From Paracoccaceae bacterium (GTDB lineage: Bacteria > Pseudomonadota > Alphaproteobacteria > Rhodobacterales > Rhodobacteraceae): DNA of 35,292 bases. The position numbers were made by a program, and so were the translations under genes. Location of the stretch: positions 1-35,292 of the forward strand of contig SKHK01000143.1 in NCBI GenBank assembly GCA_007117005.1, read 5' to 3'. The notes beneath the pieces were generated by a model. That model searched no databases. It was given only the letters and a program-made list of their open reading frames with translations, and was not told where the DNA came from. Positions 7,866 to 15,504 of this stretch are shown piece after piece (positions within the stretch are counted from its first letter, which is position 1; each line of letters begins with the position of its first letter).

Positions 7866-8894
7866 ATGATGCGTTTCCTGCTTGTCCTCGCGGGCTTCTC
7901 CCTTGCCATCTGGGCGGTCGTGGCCGGGCCGCTGGCCGCACCCGTACAGGCGGCGCTGGCGCCGCTACTGCAGCCTTTCGGGCGGTGGCTTTTGTCCATG
8001 CAGGCGGCGTTCCAGGCTGATCTGGCGCAGGCCCTGCGGGGGGTCAGCCGGGGGCAGGGGGCGGCTTTCTGGGCGCTGATGGGGCTGTGCCTCAGCTATG
8101 GGTTCCTGCATGCGCTGGGGCCCGGGCATGGCAAGGCATTGCTGGGCGCCTACGGTGTGGCGCGGCGCATCGGGGCGGCGCGGCTGGCCGGCATCGGGCT
8201 GGGTGCGGCGCTGGCGCAGGCAACCGTGGCCGTGGCGCTGGTTGTGGGCCTTGCGCTGGCCGTGGGGCTGGGGCGCGCCACCCTGACCGAGGTGGAACGC
8301 GGCGTTCTGGCGCCGGCGGGGTTGATCGCCCTGGCCGGGCTGGGGCTGTGGCTGATCTGGCGTGCCTGGCGACGCTTGGCGGTGGCACAGGCGACAGCCG
8401 CCATGGACCCGGTGGCCGGCAAGGCGGGCGCAACGGGTCCGGCGACGGCGATGCTGGCCAGCGCGCAGACCGGGCGCAGGGCGGGGGCGCATGTCTACCG
8501 CGCCGATTGCCCGCCGGACTGCCCGGCTTGCGGCACCAACCATCTGCCGCCTGCGCAGGCGATGCTGCAGGCCAGCTCCGCGCGCGAGATCGCGGGCCTG
8601 ATCGCCGCCGTCGCCATCCGGCCCTGTTCCGGCGCGCTGCTCTTGCTGTTCCTGACCTGGCAGATGGGGTTGCTTTGGGTTGGTGTGGCGGGGGCCTATG
8701 CGATGGCGCTGGGCACGGCGGGTGTGTCGATCACGCTGGCGCTGGCGCTGGTGGCGGGGCGCGACGGGCTGATGCGGCTGGGCGGCGGCTGGCTTTCCGG
8801 GCCGGGGCGGCTGTGGCTGGCGGGCGGGCTGGAGGCGCTGGTGGGCCTGATGCTGGTCGCCGGCGCGCTGGCCGTGCATCTGGCCGCCGGCTGA
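7866..8894 (+). CDS. NicO-family nickel/cobalt exporter-like membrane protein
   Basis: The 342-residue multi-spanning protein carries the NicO/RcnA signatures LHALGPGHGKALLGAYG (residues 81-97; histidines H82 and H88) and IRPCSGALLLLF (about 251-262), which are thought to form the metal path. Between them lies a hydrophilic loop (about 170-235) with C215, C219, C222 and H226. Other family members often have a histidine-rich loop at this place, so this may be a metal-sensing or metal-binding segment. The frame is open 20 codons further upstream but those lack membrane character; the ATG at 7866 precedes the first hydrophobic helix, and 7869 is also an ATG. Export of Ni or Co is inferred from the family. 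Confidence 0.85.
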   Translation: MMRFLLVLAGFSLAIWAVVAGPLAAPVQAALAPLLQPFGRWLLSMQAAFQADLAQALRGVSRGQGAAFWALMGLCLSYGFLHALGPGHGKALLGAYGVARRIGAARLAGIGLGAALAQATVAVALVVGLALAVGLGRATLTEVERGVLAPAGLIALAGLGLWLIWRAWRRLAVAQATAAMDPVAGKAGATGPATAMLASAQTGRRAGAHVYRADCPPDCPACGTNHLPPAQAMLQASSAREIAGLIAAVAIRPCSGALLLLFLTWQMGLLWVGVAGAYAMALGTAGVSITLALALVAGRDGLMRLGGGWLSGPGRLWLAGGLEALVGLMLVAGALAVHLAAG

Positions 8895-8987
8895 CCGGCG
8901 GCGCCTCTGCAGGCGGAAGATAGCCCTTTCCCTTGCCCCGCCGCGCGGCGATAAACAAAGCCCGTTTCCCAGCCCGTCAGGCCCGTC

Positions 8988-10406
8988 ATGAACCCCAGTG
9001 CACAGAACGCTGCCGCCCAGCCCCCCGGTTTCCGGGCGCAGGCGCGCGCCGTTCTGGGGCTGGGCCTGCCGCTGATCGGCAGCCATATGGCGCAGTTCGG
9101 CCTGCATGTGACCGATACCATCATGCTGGGCTGGTATGGCGTGCTGGACCTCGCCGCCGGGGCGCTGGGTGCGATGATGTTCTTCGCCTTCTTCACCTTC
9201 GGCTCGGGCTACGCCAATGCGGTGATGCCCATGGTCGCCACCGCCGCCGCGCGCGAGGACGAGACCGAGGTGCGCCGCGCCACCCGCATGGGCCTGTGGC
9301 TGTCCATGCTCTACGCGCTGCTGGTTCTGCCGATTTTCGTCTGGTCGGAACCCATCCTGCTGGGTCTGGGGCAAGAGGCCGGGGTCTCGGCGCTGGGCGG
9401 GGCATATCTGGCCATCGTCGGGCTGGGGCTGGGGCCGGCGCTGATGGTGATGGTGCTGAAAAGCTACCTTGCGGCGCTGGGGCGCACGCAGGTGGTGATG
9501 TGGGTCACGGTGGCGGCGGTCTTTGTCAATGTCTTCTTCAACTGGGTGTTCATCTTCGGCAATCTGGGCGCGGCGGAAATGGGCGCACGGGGGGCGGCCG
9601 CTGCCTCTGTCCTGGTGCAGCTGTTCACGCTGGGGGTGATGCTGGGCTACGCCGTCTGGCTGCCGGCGTTGCGCCGCTACGCGCTGATGGTGCGCTTCTG
9701 GCGACCGGACTGGGCGGCGATGCGCGCGGTCAACGCGCTGGGTCTGCCCATCGGCCTGGCGATGCTGGCCGAGACGGGCATGTTCGCCGCCTCGGCGGTA
9801 ATGATGGGCTGGCTGGGCACGCAGACGCTAGCCGCACATTCCATCGCGCTTGAGATCACGGCGATGTTCTTCATGATCCACATGGGGCTTTCGAACGCCG
9901 CCACCGTGCTGGTCGGCCGCGCGCGTGGACGGCGGGACATGGCGGGCCTGCGCGCATCGGCGCGGGTGTCGGTGATCATCTCCATGGCCGTGGCGGTGAC
10001 GACAATGGCGATCTATCTGATGCTGGGCGAGGTGATGGTCGGCGCCTTCCTTGCCCCTGACAACCCCGAGCGCGCCGTGATCGTGCCGCTGGGGGTGACG
10101 CTGTTGTGGGTGGCGGCGCTTTTTCAGCTGGCCGATGGCGCGCAGGCGATGGCCATGGGGCTTCTGCGCGGGATCCAGGACACCAAATGGCCGATGGTGA
10201 TTGCGGCGGTCAGCTACTGGCTGATCGGCATCCCTGCGGGCTATGCGCTGGCCTTTGTCGCCGGGCTGGAAGGGGTCGGCCTGTGGTTGGGTCTGGTGGT
10301 GGGGCTGACGGTTGCGTCGCTGGCGTTGATGCTGCGGTTCTGGCGCGCCGTATCGCTCCGTCAGGCGGCGCTTTTCGCCCTTGACCATGACCGGCGTTCT
10401 TTCTAG
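8988..10406 (+). CDS. MATE-family efflux transporter
   Basis: The 472-residue protein has about 12 membrane segments arranged as two related halves, as expected for MATE exporters of the NorM branch. The first half starts with LGLGLPLIGSHMAQFGLHVTD, where MATE proteins have a conserved P and the T-D pair. The second half begins with LGLPIGLAMLAETGMFAAS. Such transporters use Na+ or H+ gradients to export cationic drugs and metabolites. The ATG at 8988 follows a weak ribosome binding site. It ends 12 bases before tRNA-Lys and is followed by no obvious terminator. Confidence 0.9.
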   Translation: MNPSAQNAAAQPPGFRAQARAVLGLGLPLIGSHMAQFGLHVTDTIMLGWYGVLDLAAGALGAMMFFAFFTFGSGYANAVMPMVATAAAREDETEVRRATRMGLWLSMLYALLVLPIFVWSEPILLGLGQEAGVSALGGAYLAIVGLGLGPALMVMVLKSYLAALGRTQVVMWVTVAAVFVNVFFNWVFIFGNLGAAEMGARGAAAASVLVQLFTLGVMLGYAVWLPALRRYALMVRFWRPDWAAMRAVNALGLPIGLAMLAETGMFAASAVMMGWLGTQTLAAHSIALEITAMFFMIHMGLSNAATVLVGRARGRRDMAGLRASARVSVIISMAVAVTTMAIYLMLGEVMVGAFLAPDNPERAVIVPLGVTLLWVAALFQLADGAQAMAMGLLRGIQDTKWPMVIAAVSYWLIGIPAGYALAFVAGLEGVGLWLGLVVGLTVASLALMLRFWRAVSLRQAALFALDHDRRSF

Positions 10407-10418
10407 GTAGCTCGCGGC

Positions 10419-10493
10419 GGGCCCGTAGCTCAGTGGTAGAGCAGTTGACTTTTAATCAATTGGTCGAAGGTTCGAATCCTTCCGGGCTCACCA
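10419..10493 (+). tRNA. tRNA-Lys(TTT)
   Basis: The full cloverleaf is visible. The acceptor stem pairs GGGCCCG with CGGGCTC (one G-T pair), the D arm is GCTC/GAGC, the anticodon stem GTTGA/TCAAT holds the loop CTTTTAA, and the T arm is GAAGG-TTCGAAT-CCTTC. The anticodon TTT lies at 10451-10453. The discriminator base is A and the terminal CCA is encoded. Confidence 0.97.
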
Positions 10494-10751
10494 TTCATCA
10501 CCTTCGTGTGTCGATCCGACTGCGTATCACGGCGCGGAGGACTGGCGGACACAGTGGTTATTGGCCAAAAGCCTGACCTGACAGCCCGTGTGGCCCTTTC
10601 GGTGCCGTGTTGTGGGCCTTTGAGCAAAAATATACACTCTTCCTGACCTGACGTCTGTTTTTTCTACAAGCGGTTGCGCCCCCTTCGGCCGGGCGGCGCG
10701 TACCTGCCCACGGATCGACGCTGCCGACGCCTGACATGAAAGAACCCGCGC
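10494..10751. other. Intergenic region after tRNA-Lys with repeated CCTGACCTGAC
   Basis: These 258 bases hold no gene I can support. The 11-mer CCTGACCTGAC occurs twice in direct orientation, at 10572-10582 and 10642-10652, and is itself an imperfect tandem of CCTGA. The promoter of the methyltransferase gene at 10752 must lie here, so the repeats could be regulatory, but no box can be named. No duplicated tRNA 3' end (attachment site) was seen. Confidence 0.4.
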
Positions 10752-11510
10752 ATGAGCACCGAGACCATCGACGATGTGCCTTTGTCAAAGGACGGGCTGG
10801 AGCACTACTTCCGCGCGTATGAAGAATTCATCGGCCCCATGCGGGAAGACTCGCTGTCACTGCTGGAACTTGGCGTCGCCGATGGCGCATCGCTGAAGCA
10901 TTGGGAAACCTGGTTGCCGAATGCCCTGATCACCGGGCTGGACGTCACCCCAAGCACTGCGCATTTTTCATCCGGTCGTGTGGCGACCTATCAGGGCGAA
11001 CAGCAGGACCGCGCACTTCTGGACCGGATCGGGGCCGAGCGCGCGCCGGAAGGGTTCGATGTCATCATCGATGACGCATCGCATGTGGGGCAGCTGACGA
11101 AGGTCAGCTTCTGGCACCTGTTCAAGCATCATCTCAAGCCCGGCGGCCTGTATTTCATCGAAGACTGGGGCACGGGCTACTGGCCCCAATACCCCGACGG
11201 CAAGCGCTTCCGCGCCCGGTCGACAGATTTCACATGGTATGAAAAGCTGTTGACGCGTGCCCATGCCGGCGGTCCTTCCCGGCGGGTGCCGGGTTTGCAC
11301 CGGGCGCTGGGGTGGCTGCGCTGGCATAGTGTCCGGCGCCGCCACCCCAGCCACGATCACGGCATGGTCGGCTTCGTCAAGACACTGATCGACGAATGCG
11401 GCATTGCCGATGCCACGCATGAAACCTTCGGCACAGGCGCACCGCGCGCATCACGGTTCAAATGGATGCGCGTCTCGATCGGGCATGTGATCATCTGCAA
11501 GGCCGAATGA
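10752..11510 (+). CDS. Class I SAM-dependent methyltransferase, MycE-like
   Basis: The 252-residue protein has SAM-binding motif I LLELGVADGAS (residues 37-47), followed by an acidic residue in GLDVT. DVIIDDASH (103-111) is a segment that in MycE-type sugar O-methyltransferases and related cephalosporin-hydroxylase-like proteins holds metal-binding aspartates. GGLYFIEDWGTGYW (131-144) follows, with the E-D pair. A basic, histidine-rich stretch (about 180-205) looks unlike the rest. MycE itself methylates a macrolide sugar, but here no other biosynthetic gene is near, so the substrate is unknown. The gene is isolated between two tRNA genes and looks slightly less GC-rich than its neighbours, which may mean acquisition; this is inference. 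Confidence 0.8.
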   Translation: MSTETIDDVPLSKDGLEHYFRAYEEFIGPMREDSLSLLELGVADGASLKHWETWLPNALITGLDVTPSTAHFSSGRVATYQGEQQDRALLDRIGAERAPEGFDVIIDDASHVGQLTKVSFWHLFKHHLKPGGLYFIEDWGTGYWPQYPDGKRFRARSTDFTWYEKLLTRAHAGGPSRRVPGLHRALGWLRWHSVRRRHPSHDHGMVGFVKTLIDECGIADATHETFGTGAPRASRFKWMRVSIGHVIICKAE

Positions 11511-11648
11511 CGCGCCGGCCTCGTGGCCTGGTCGATGACGCCGCGCCGAATTCGGATTCTTAGCGCAGGATTCGCGCATCGGATACCATATGGGAAAACA
11601 GCAACCTGCCCGGATATAAACCAAATTCATCGCATTATGCGCGATCTT

Positions 11649-11735
11649 TGGTGCCCAGGAGAGGACTCGAACCTCCACGCCCATACGGGCACTAGCACCT
11701 GAAGCTAGCGCGTCTACCAGTTCCGCCACCTGGGC
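11649..11735 (-). tRNA. tRNA-Leu(CAG)
   Basis: On the minus strand an 87-base cloverleaf begins GCCCAGG and ends CCTGGGC followed by A and an encoded CCA. The anticodon stem CTAGC/GCTAG holds loop TTCAGGT with anticodon CAG (window 11699-11701). A long variable arm (GCCCGTATGGGC) marks it as a class II tRNA, consistent with leucine. The T arm is GGAGG-TTCGAGT-CCTCT, with a terminal G-T pair. Confidence 0.97.
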
Positions 11736-11942
11736 AGGTTGCGTGAGGCGGTGATTATCGGCGGTGTCGGGGGCTGTCAACGGGGCTGATGGGTTTTTCT
11801 GTCTGCGCTCGCAACTTCCTGGGCTTTCATCCCTGGTGGCCCCCCGTGCGCCGGGCAGGGCGGGGGGTAAAGGCTTGTGACAAGGACGCCGCAACGCTAT
11901 GGAAACCGCAGGGAACGGATGCGACAACGTCAGGGGAATCGC

Positions 11943-12926
11943 ATGACGAAACTGGTCACGATCTTTGGCGGCTCCGGCTTTGTCGGGCGCTACATCGCGC
12001 GGCGCATGGCCCAGGCGGGTTGGCGAGTCAGGGTGGCCGTGCGCCGCCCCAACGAGGCGATTTTCGTGCGCACCTACGGTGTGGTCGGCCAGGTCGAGCC
12101 GGTGCTGTGCAACATCCGGGACGAGGCATCGGTCCGTGCGGCGCTGTCGGGCGCGGATGCGGCGGTTAACTGCGTGGGTATCCTCAGCGAAAGCGGCAAG
12201 AACCGTTTCGCCCCCGTACAGGCAGAGGCACCGGGCCGGATCGCCACCGCGGCGGCGGCTGAAGGGGTGGCGCGTCTGGTCCAGATCTCGGCCATCGGGG
12301 CGGATGCCGATTCCCGCAGCGAATACGCCCGCACCAAGGCGGCGGGCGAGGCCGACTTGCGGGCCGCTTTCCCCGATGCCGTGATCCTGCGCCCGTCCAT
12401 CATCTTCGGGCCCGAGGATCAGTTCTTCAACCGCTTTGCCGGCATGACCCGGCTGTCACCCTTCCTGCCGGTCGCCGGTGCCAACAGCCGGTTCCAGCCG
12501 GTTTACGTCGATGATGTCGCCCGGGCGGCGGAAAAGGCGGTGCTGGGGCAGGTGCCGGCCGGGATCTATGAACTGGGCGGGCCAGAGGTGCACAGCTTCC
12601 GCACGTTGATGGAGATCATGCTGGCCGAGATTCGCCGCAAGCGAATCATCATCAACATGCCTTGGGCCATGGCTCATGGCGTCGCGGCGGGGCTGAGCCT
12701 GCTGCAGACCGTCACCTTCGGGCTGTTCACCAATTCCGTGCTGACAAGGGACCAGTTGCGCAACCTGGCAAAGGACAATGTGGTCGCCGAGGGCGCAAAG
12801 GGTTTTGCCGATCTGGGCATCGATCCGGTGCCGATGGAACTGGTGCTGCCCGGTTATCTGTGGCGCTTTCGCAAGACCGGCCAGTATGCGGCGATCAGGG
12901 AATCGGCAGCCGGGCTGAAGCGATAG
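11943..12926 (+). CDS. Complex I NDUFA9-subunit-like NAD(P)H-binding protein
   Basis: The 327-residue protein is an atypical short-chain dehydrogenase with a Rossmann fold. The nucleotide-binding motif is TIFGGSGFVGRYIARRM (GxxGxxG) at residues 5-21, and VNCVGIL, a YARTK sequence and a PSIIFGPEDQFFNRFA segment typical of NDUFA9-like proteins follow. Mitochondrial NDUFA9 is an accessory subunit of complex I, and alphaproteobacterial homologues are proposed to associate with NADH dehydrogenase or to bind NAD(P)H in quinone-related functions; the role here is inferred from family only. The ATG at 11943 starts the fold directly; the extra 22 upstream codons are basic and unlikely. It converges on uppP with just two bases between the stops. 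Confidence 0.88.
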   Translation: MTKLVTIFGGSGFVGRYIARRMAQAGWRVRVAVRRPNEAIFVRTYGVVGQVEPVLCNIRDEASVRAALSGADAAVNCVGILSESGKNRFAPVQAEAPGRIATAAAAEGVARLVQISAIGADADSRSEYARTKAAGEADLRAAFPDAVILRPSIIFGPEDQFFNRFAGMTRLSPFLPVAGANSRFQPVYVDDVARAAEKAVLGQVPAGIYELGGPEVHSFRTLMEIMLAEIRRKRIIINMPWAMAHGVAAGLSLLQTVTFGLFTNSVLTRDQLRNLAKDNVVAEGAKGFADLGIDPVPMELVLPGYLWRFRKTGQYAAIRESAAGLKR

Positions 12927-12928
12927 CG

Positions 12929-13738
12929 TCAGCTGTAGGCGATGAACAGCAGGATGCCGCCCAGGATGATCCGATAGATCACATAGGGCGTGAAGCTGAC
13001 CAGGTGGAGGAAGCGCATCATCAGCGCCAGTGCCAGATAGGCAGCGACAAAGGCCAGCACGGCGCCGATACCCAACTGCAAAAGCAGGTCGGCGTCCATC
13101 TGTTCGCCCGGTAGTTTGAGCAGCAGATAGCCGCCGCTGGCCAGGGTGATCGGGATCGACATCAGCATGGCCAGGCGCGCGGCCTCGTGCCGCTCGAACC
13201 CCAGCATCCGGCCGGCGGTCATGGTGATGCCAGAGCGCGACACCCCCGGTATCAGCGCAACCGCCTGGCCCAGTCCCATCAGCAGCGCGTCCTTCAGGCG
13301 CCATTCGCTGGCCTTGCGCCGTTCCGGAAAGGCGTGATGCGCCCACCACAGCAGGATGCCGAAAATGATCATCATCCAGCCGATGACCGTCGCGCTGCGC
13401 AGCAGATCGATCCATCCGGTCACGGCCAGCAGGCCGCCCAGCACCAGCGCGGGCACGGTTGCGATGGCCATGGCGAAGGCCAGGAACGATTCCGGGCTGC
13501 CCAGGTGGCCGCGCAGCAACTGGCCCGTGCCGGTGAGCAGCCGCATGAAATCAGCCCGGAAATACAGGCAGACCGCCAGGATCGAGCCCAGATGCACAGC
13601 GACATCCAGCGCCAGAGCGTCCGTGTCCGCGGATGTGCCCATCTCATGCAGCAGCACCAGGTGCGCGGAAGAAGAGATCGGCAGGAACTCGGTAATCCCC
13701 TGAACGATCGACAGAATGAATAGGTGAAAAAGTGTCAT
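12929..13738 (-). CDS. uppP: Undecaprenyl-diphosphatase UppP/BacA
   Basis: This is a 269-residue inner-membrane enzyme that dephosphorylates undecaprenyl diphosphate so that the lipid carrier can re-enter peptidoglycan and polysaccharide synthesis; in E. coli its overexpression gives bacitracin resistance. Both active-site motifs are present: QGITEFLPISSSAHL (residues 13-27) with the catalytic glutamate and serines, and PGVSRSG (164-170) with the catalytic arginine. About eight membrane helices fill the length. The frame opens 12 codons earlier, but the ATG at 13738 gives the normal start. It is divergent from gltD and ends two bases from the convergent NDUFA9-like gene, leaving no room for a separate terminator. 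Confidence 0.94.
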   Translation of the reverse strand: MTLFHLFILSIVQGITEFLPISSSAHLVLLHEMGTSADTDALALDVAVHLGSILAVCLYFRADFMRLLTGTGQLLRGHLGSPESFLAFAMAIATVPALVLGGLLAVTGWIDLLRSATVIGWMMIIFGILLWWAHHAFPERRKASEWRLKDALLMGLGQAVALIPGVSRSGITMTAGRMLGFERHEAARLAMLMSIPITLASGGYLLLKLPGEQMDADLLLQLGIGAVLAFVAAYLALALMMRFLHLVSFTPYVIYRIILGGILLFIAYS

Positions 13739-13946
13739 GCCGGCTGCCCTGAGCGTTGCCGCGCGAAAATACATGCCAAGGGCGCATGCGAAAGCCCCTT
13801 TTTGGGTAACTCACACTGACATAAAAATCCCTGCCGAGTGAAGGGGGAGCGGCGCCTTGCGTGATTTTTCTTCAAAAAGGTCAGTGCAGGTGACTTTTAT
13901 TTGCGATGTGCTGCGTGTATCTGCTGAGCGATCAGGGGAGAGACAG
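13739..13946. promoter_or_regulatory. Divergent region upstream of gltD and uppP
   Basis: These 208 bases carry the promoters of gltD and uppP and are noticeably more AT-rich between about 13795 and 13915 than surrounding coding DNA. AGGGGAGA at 13934-13941 is a strong ribosome binding site for gltD. I could not assign reliable -35/-10, NtrC or Lrp sites. Confidence 0.4.
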
Positions 13947-15383
13947 ATGGCCCAGAACCGGATGCTGCAATTCTTATCGGTCGGCAAGGAAACGCCGGAA
14001 AAGCGCGCGGCGGATGCGCGGCTTGAGGATTTCGCCGAGATCTATGGGGAATATGCGGCGGAAAAGGCTGCCGAACAGGCCGGGCGCTGCAGCCAGTGCG
14101 GCGTGCCCTATTGTCAGACCCATTGTCCGCTGCACAACAACATCCCCGACTGGTTGATGCTGACCGCCGAAGGGCGACTGCAAGAGGCGTATGAACTCAG
14201 CCAGTCCACCAATACCTTCCCCGAGATCTGCGGCCGCATCTGCCCGCAGGATCGGCTGTGCGAAGGCAATTGCGTCATCGAACAGGCCGGGCACGGGACC
14301 GTCACCATCGGCGCGATCGAGAAATACCTGACCGATACCGCCTGGCAGAACGGCTGGGTAAAGCCGCTGACCACGGCTGAGGAGCGCAGCGAATCGGTCG
14401 GCATCATCGGCGCGGGACCGGGCGGGCTGGCGGCGGCGGAACGGCTGCGCCGTGCCGGTGTGCAGGTCACGGTCTATGACCGCTATGACCGTGCGGGCGG
14501 ACTGATGACCTATGGCATTCCGGGGTTCAAGCTGGAAAAGCCGGTGGTGATGCAGCGGATCGCGCAACTGGAAGCGGGCGGCGTGCAATTCGTGCTGGAC
14601 TGTTCTGTCGGCGAGGATATCAGCTTCAGCGCCATCCGGGGCCAGCATGATGCGGTGATCATCGCCACCGGTGTCTACAAGAGTCGCGAACTGGGCGGGC
14701 CCGGGTCGGACCTGCCCGGTATCGAGCGGGCCATCGACTACCTGACCGCATCGAATCGCAAGAGCTTTGGTGACGAGGTGCCGGATTTCGACAGCGGCCG
14801 GCTGGATGCAGCAGGCAAGCGCGTGGTGGTGATTGGTGGCGGCGATACGGCGATGGACTGCGTGCGCACGGCGATCCGGCAAGGGGCGCAACGCGTGACC
14901 TGCCTTTACCGCCGCGACCGCGACAACATGCCGGGCTCTCAGCGTGAGGTACAGAATGCCGAGGAAGAAGGCATCCGCTTTGCCTGGCTGACGGCGCCGG
15001 ACGGGTTTGCGGGCGATGATCATGTGACGGGCGTGCGCGTCCAGCGCATGCAACTGGGCGCCCCGGACCTGAGCGGACGCCGCGCGCCGGAGCCGATTGC
15101 CGACGATGTCTATGTCGAAGAGGCAGACCTGGTGATCAAGGCGCTGGGTTTCGAACCCGAGGACCTGCCGACCCTGTGGGACGAACCGGACCTGCCGGTC
15201 ACCCGCTGGGGCACCATCCGCGCCGAGTTCGGCACCCATCGCACCGCGCTCGATGGTGTGTGGGCGGTCGGTGATATCGTGCGCGGTGCCAGCCTGGTGG
15301 TCTGGGCCATCCGGGATGGGCGCGAAGCCGCGGATTCGGTGCTGGAATACCTCGCCCAGCCTGCGCAGGTCGCGGCTGAATGA
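13947..15383 (+). CDS. gltD: Glutamate synthase (NADPH) small subunit
   Basis: The 478-residue protein is the beta subunit of NADPH-GOGAT. It passes electrons from NADPH through FAD to the large subunit for reductive transfer of the glutamine amide to 2-oxoglutarate. The N-terminal part has the two cysteine clusters for [4Fe-4S] centres (C48, C51, C56, C60 and C95, C99, C105, C109). The FAD-binding motif GIIGAGPGGLAAAERL and the NADPH-binding motif VVVIGGGDTAMDCVRTA follow in order. The start at 13947 has a strong ribosome binding site and gives the normal length; upstream in-frame codons are ignored. It lies directly before gltB, so the enzyme's two subunits are co-encoded, with a structured 121-base spacer. 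Confidence 0.96.
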   Translation: MAQNRMLQFLSVGKETPEKRAADARLEDFAEIYGEYAAEKAAEQAGRCSQCGVPYCQTHCPLHNNIPDWLMLTAEGRLQEAYELSQSTNTFPEICGRICPQDRLCEGNCVIEQAGHGTVTIGAIEKYLTDTAWQNGWVKPLTTAEERSESVGIIGAGPGGLAAAERLRRAGVQVTVYDRYDRAGGLMTYGIPGFKLEKPVVMQRIAQLEAGGVQFVLDCSVGEDISFSAIRGQHDAVIIATGVYKSRELGGPGSDLPGIERAIDYLTASNRKSFGDEVPDFDSGRLDAAGKRVVVIGGGDTAMDCVRTAIRQGAQRVTCLYRRDRDNMPGSQREVQNAEEEGIRFAWLTAPDGFAGDDHVTGVRVQRMQLGAPDLSGRRAPEPIADDVYVEEADLVIKALGFEPEDLPTLWDEPDLPVTRWGTIRAEFGTHRTALDGVWAVGDIVRGASLVVWAIRDGREAADSVLEYLAQPAQVAAE

Positions 15384-15406
15384 TTGTCGCTTTCGGCCCT
15401 GGCGGG

Positions 15407-15454
15407 CAAGGGTTTTAAGGAAAACCCTTGCAAATTCCTTTCTGAAGGAATTTG
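15407..15454 (+). promoter_or_regulatory. Two abutting perfect hairpins in the gltD-gltB spacer
   Basis: Hairpin 1 has arms 15407-15416 and 15421-15430 (CAAGGGTTTT/AAAACCCTTG, loop AAGG). Hairpin 2 starts on the next base, with arms 15431-15440 and 15445-15454 (CAAATTCCTT/AAGGAATTTG, loop TCTG). Both stems are 10 bp without mismatch. AAGGAA at 15417-15422 is also complementary to TTCCTT at 15435-15440, so pairing between the hairpins would disrupt both. No T tract follows. The element could stabilise or process the mRNA, adjust gltB expression, or be a dispersed repeat. Confidence 0.65.
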
Positions 15455-15504
15455 CGTCGCGCCTTGGCCTGACGGATGCCCTCTTGTTGAAAGGAAACAC
15501 TTTC

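Noticed and set aside
10419-11735. Genomic island integrated at a tRNA gene
   Set aside because: No integrase, no duplicated tRNA end and only one cargo gene are visible.
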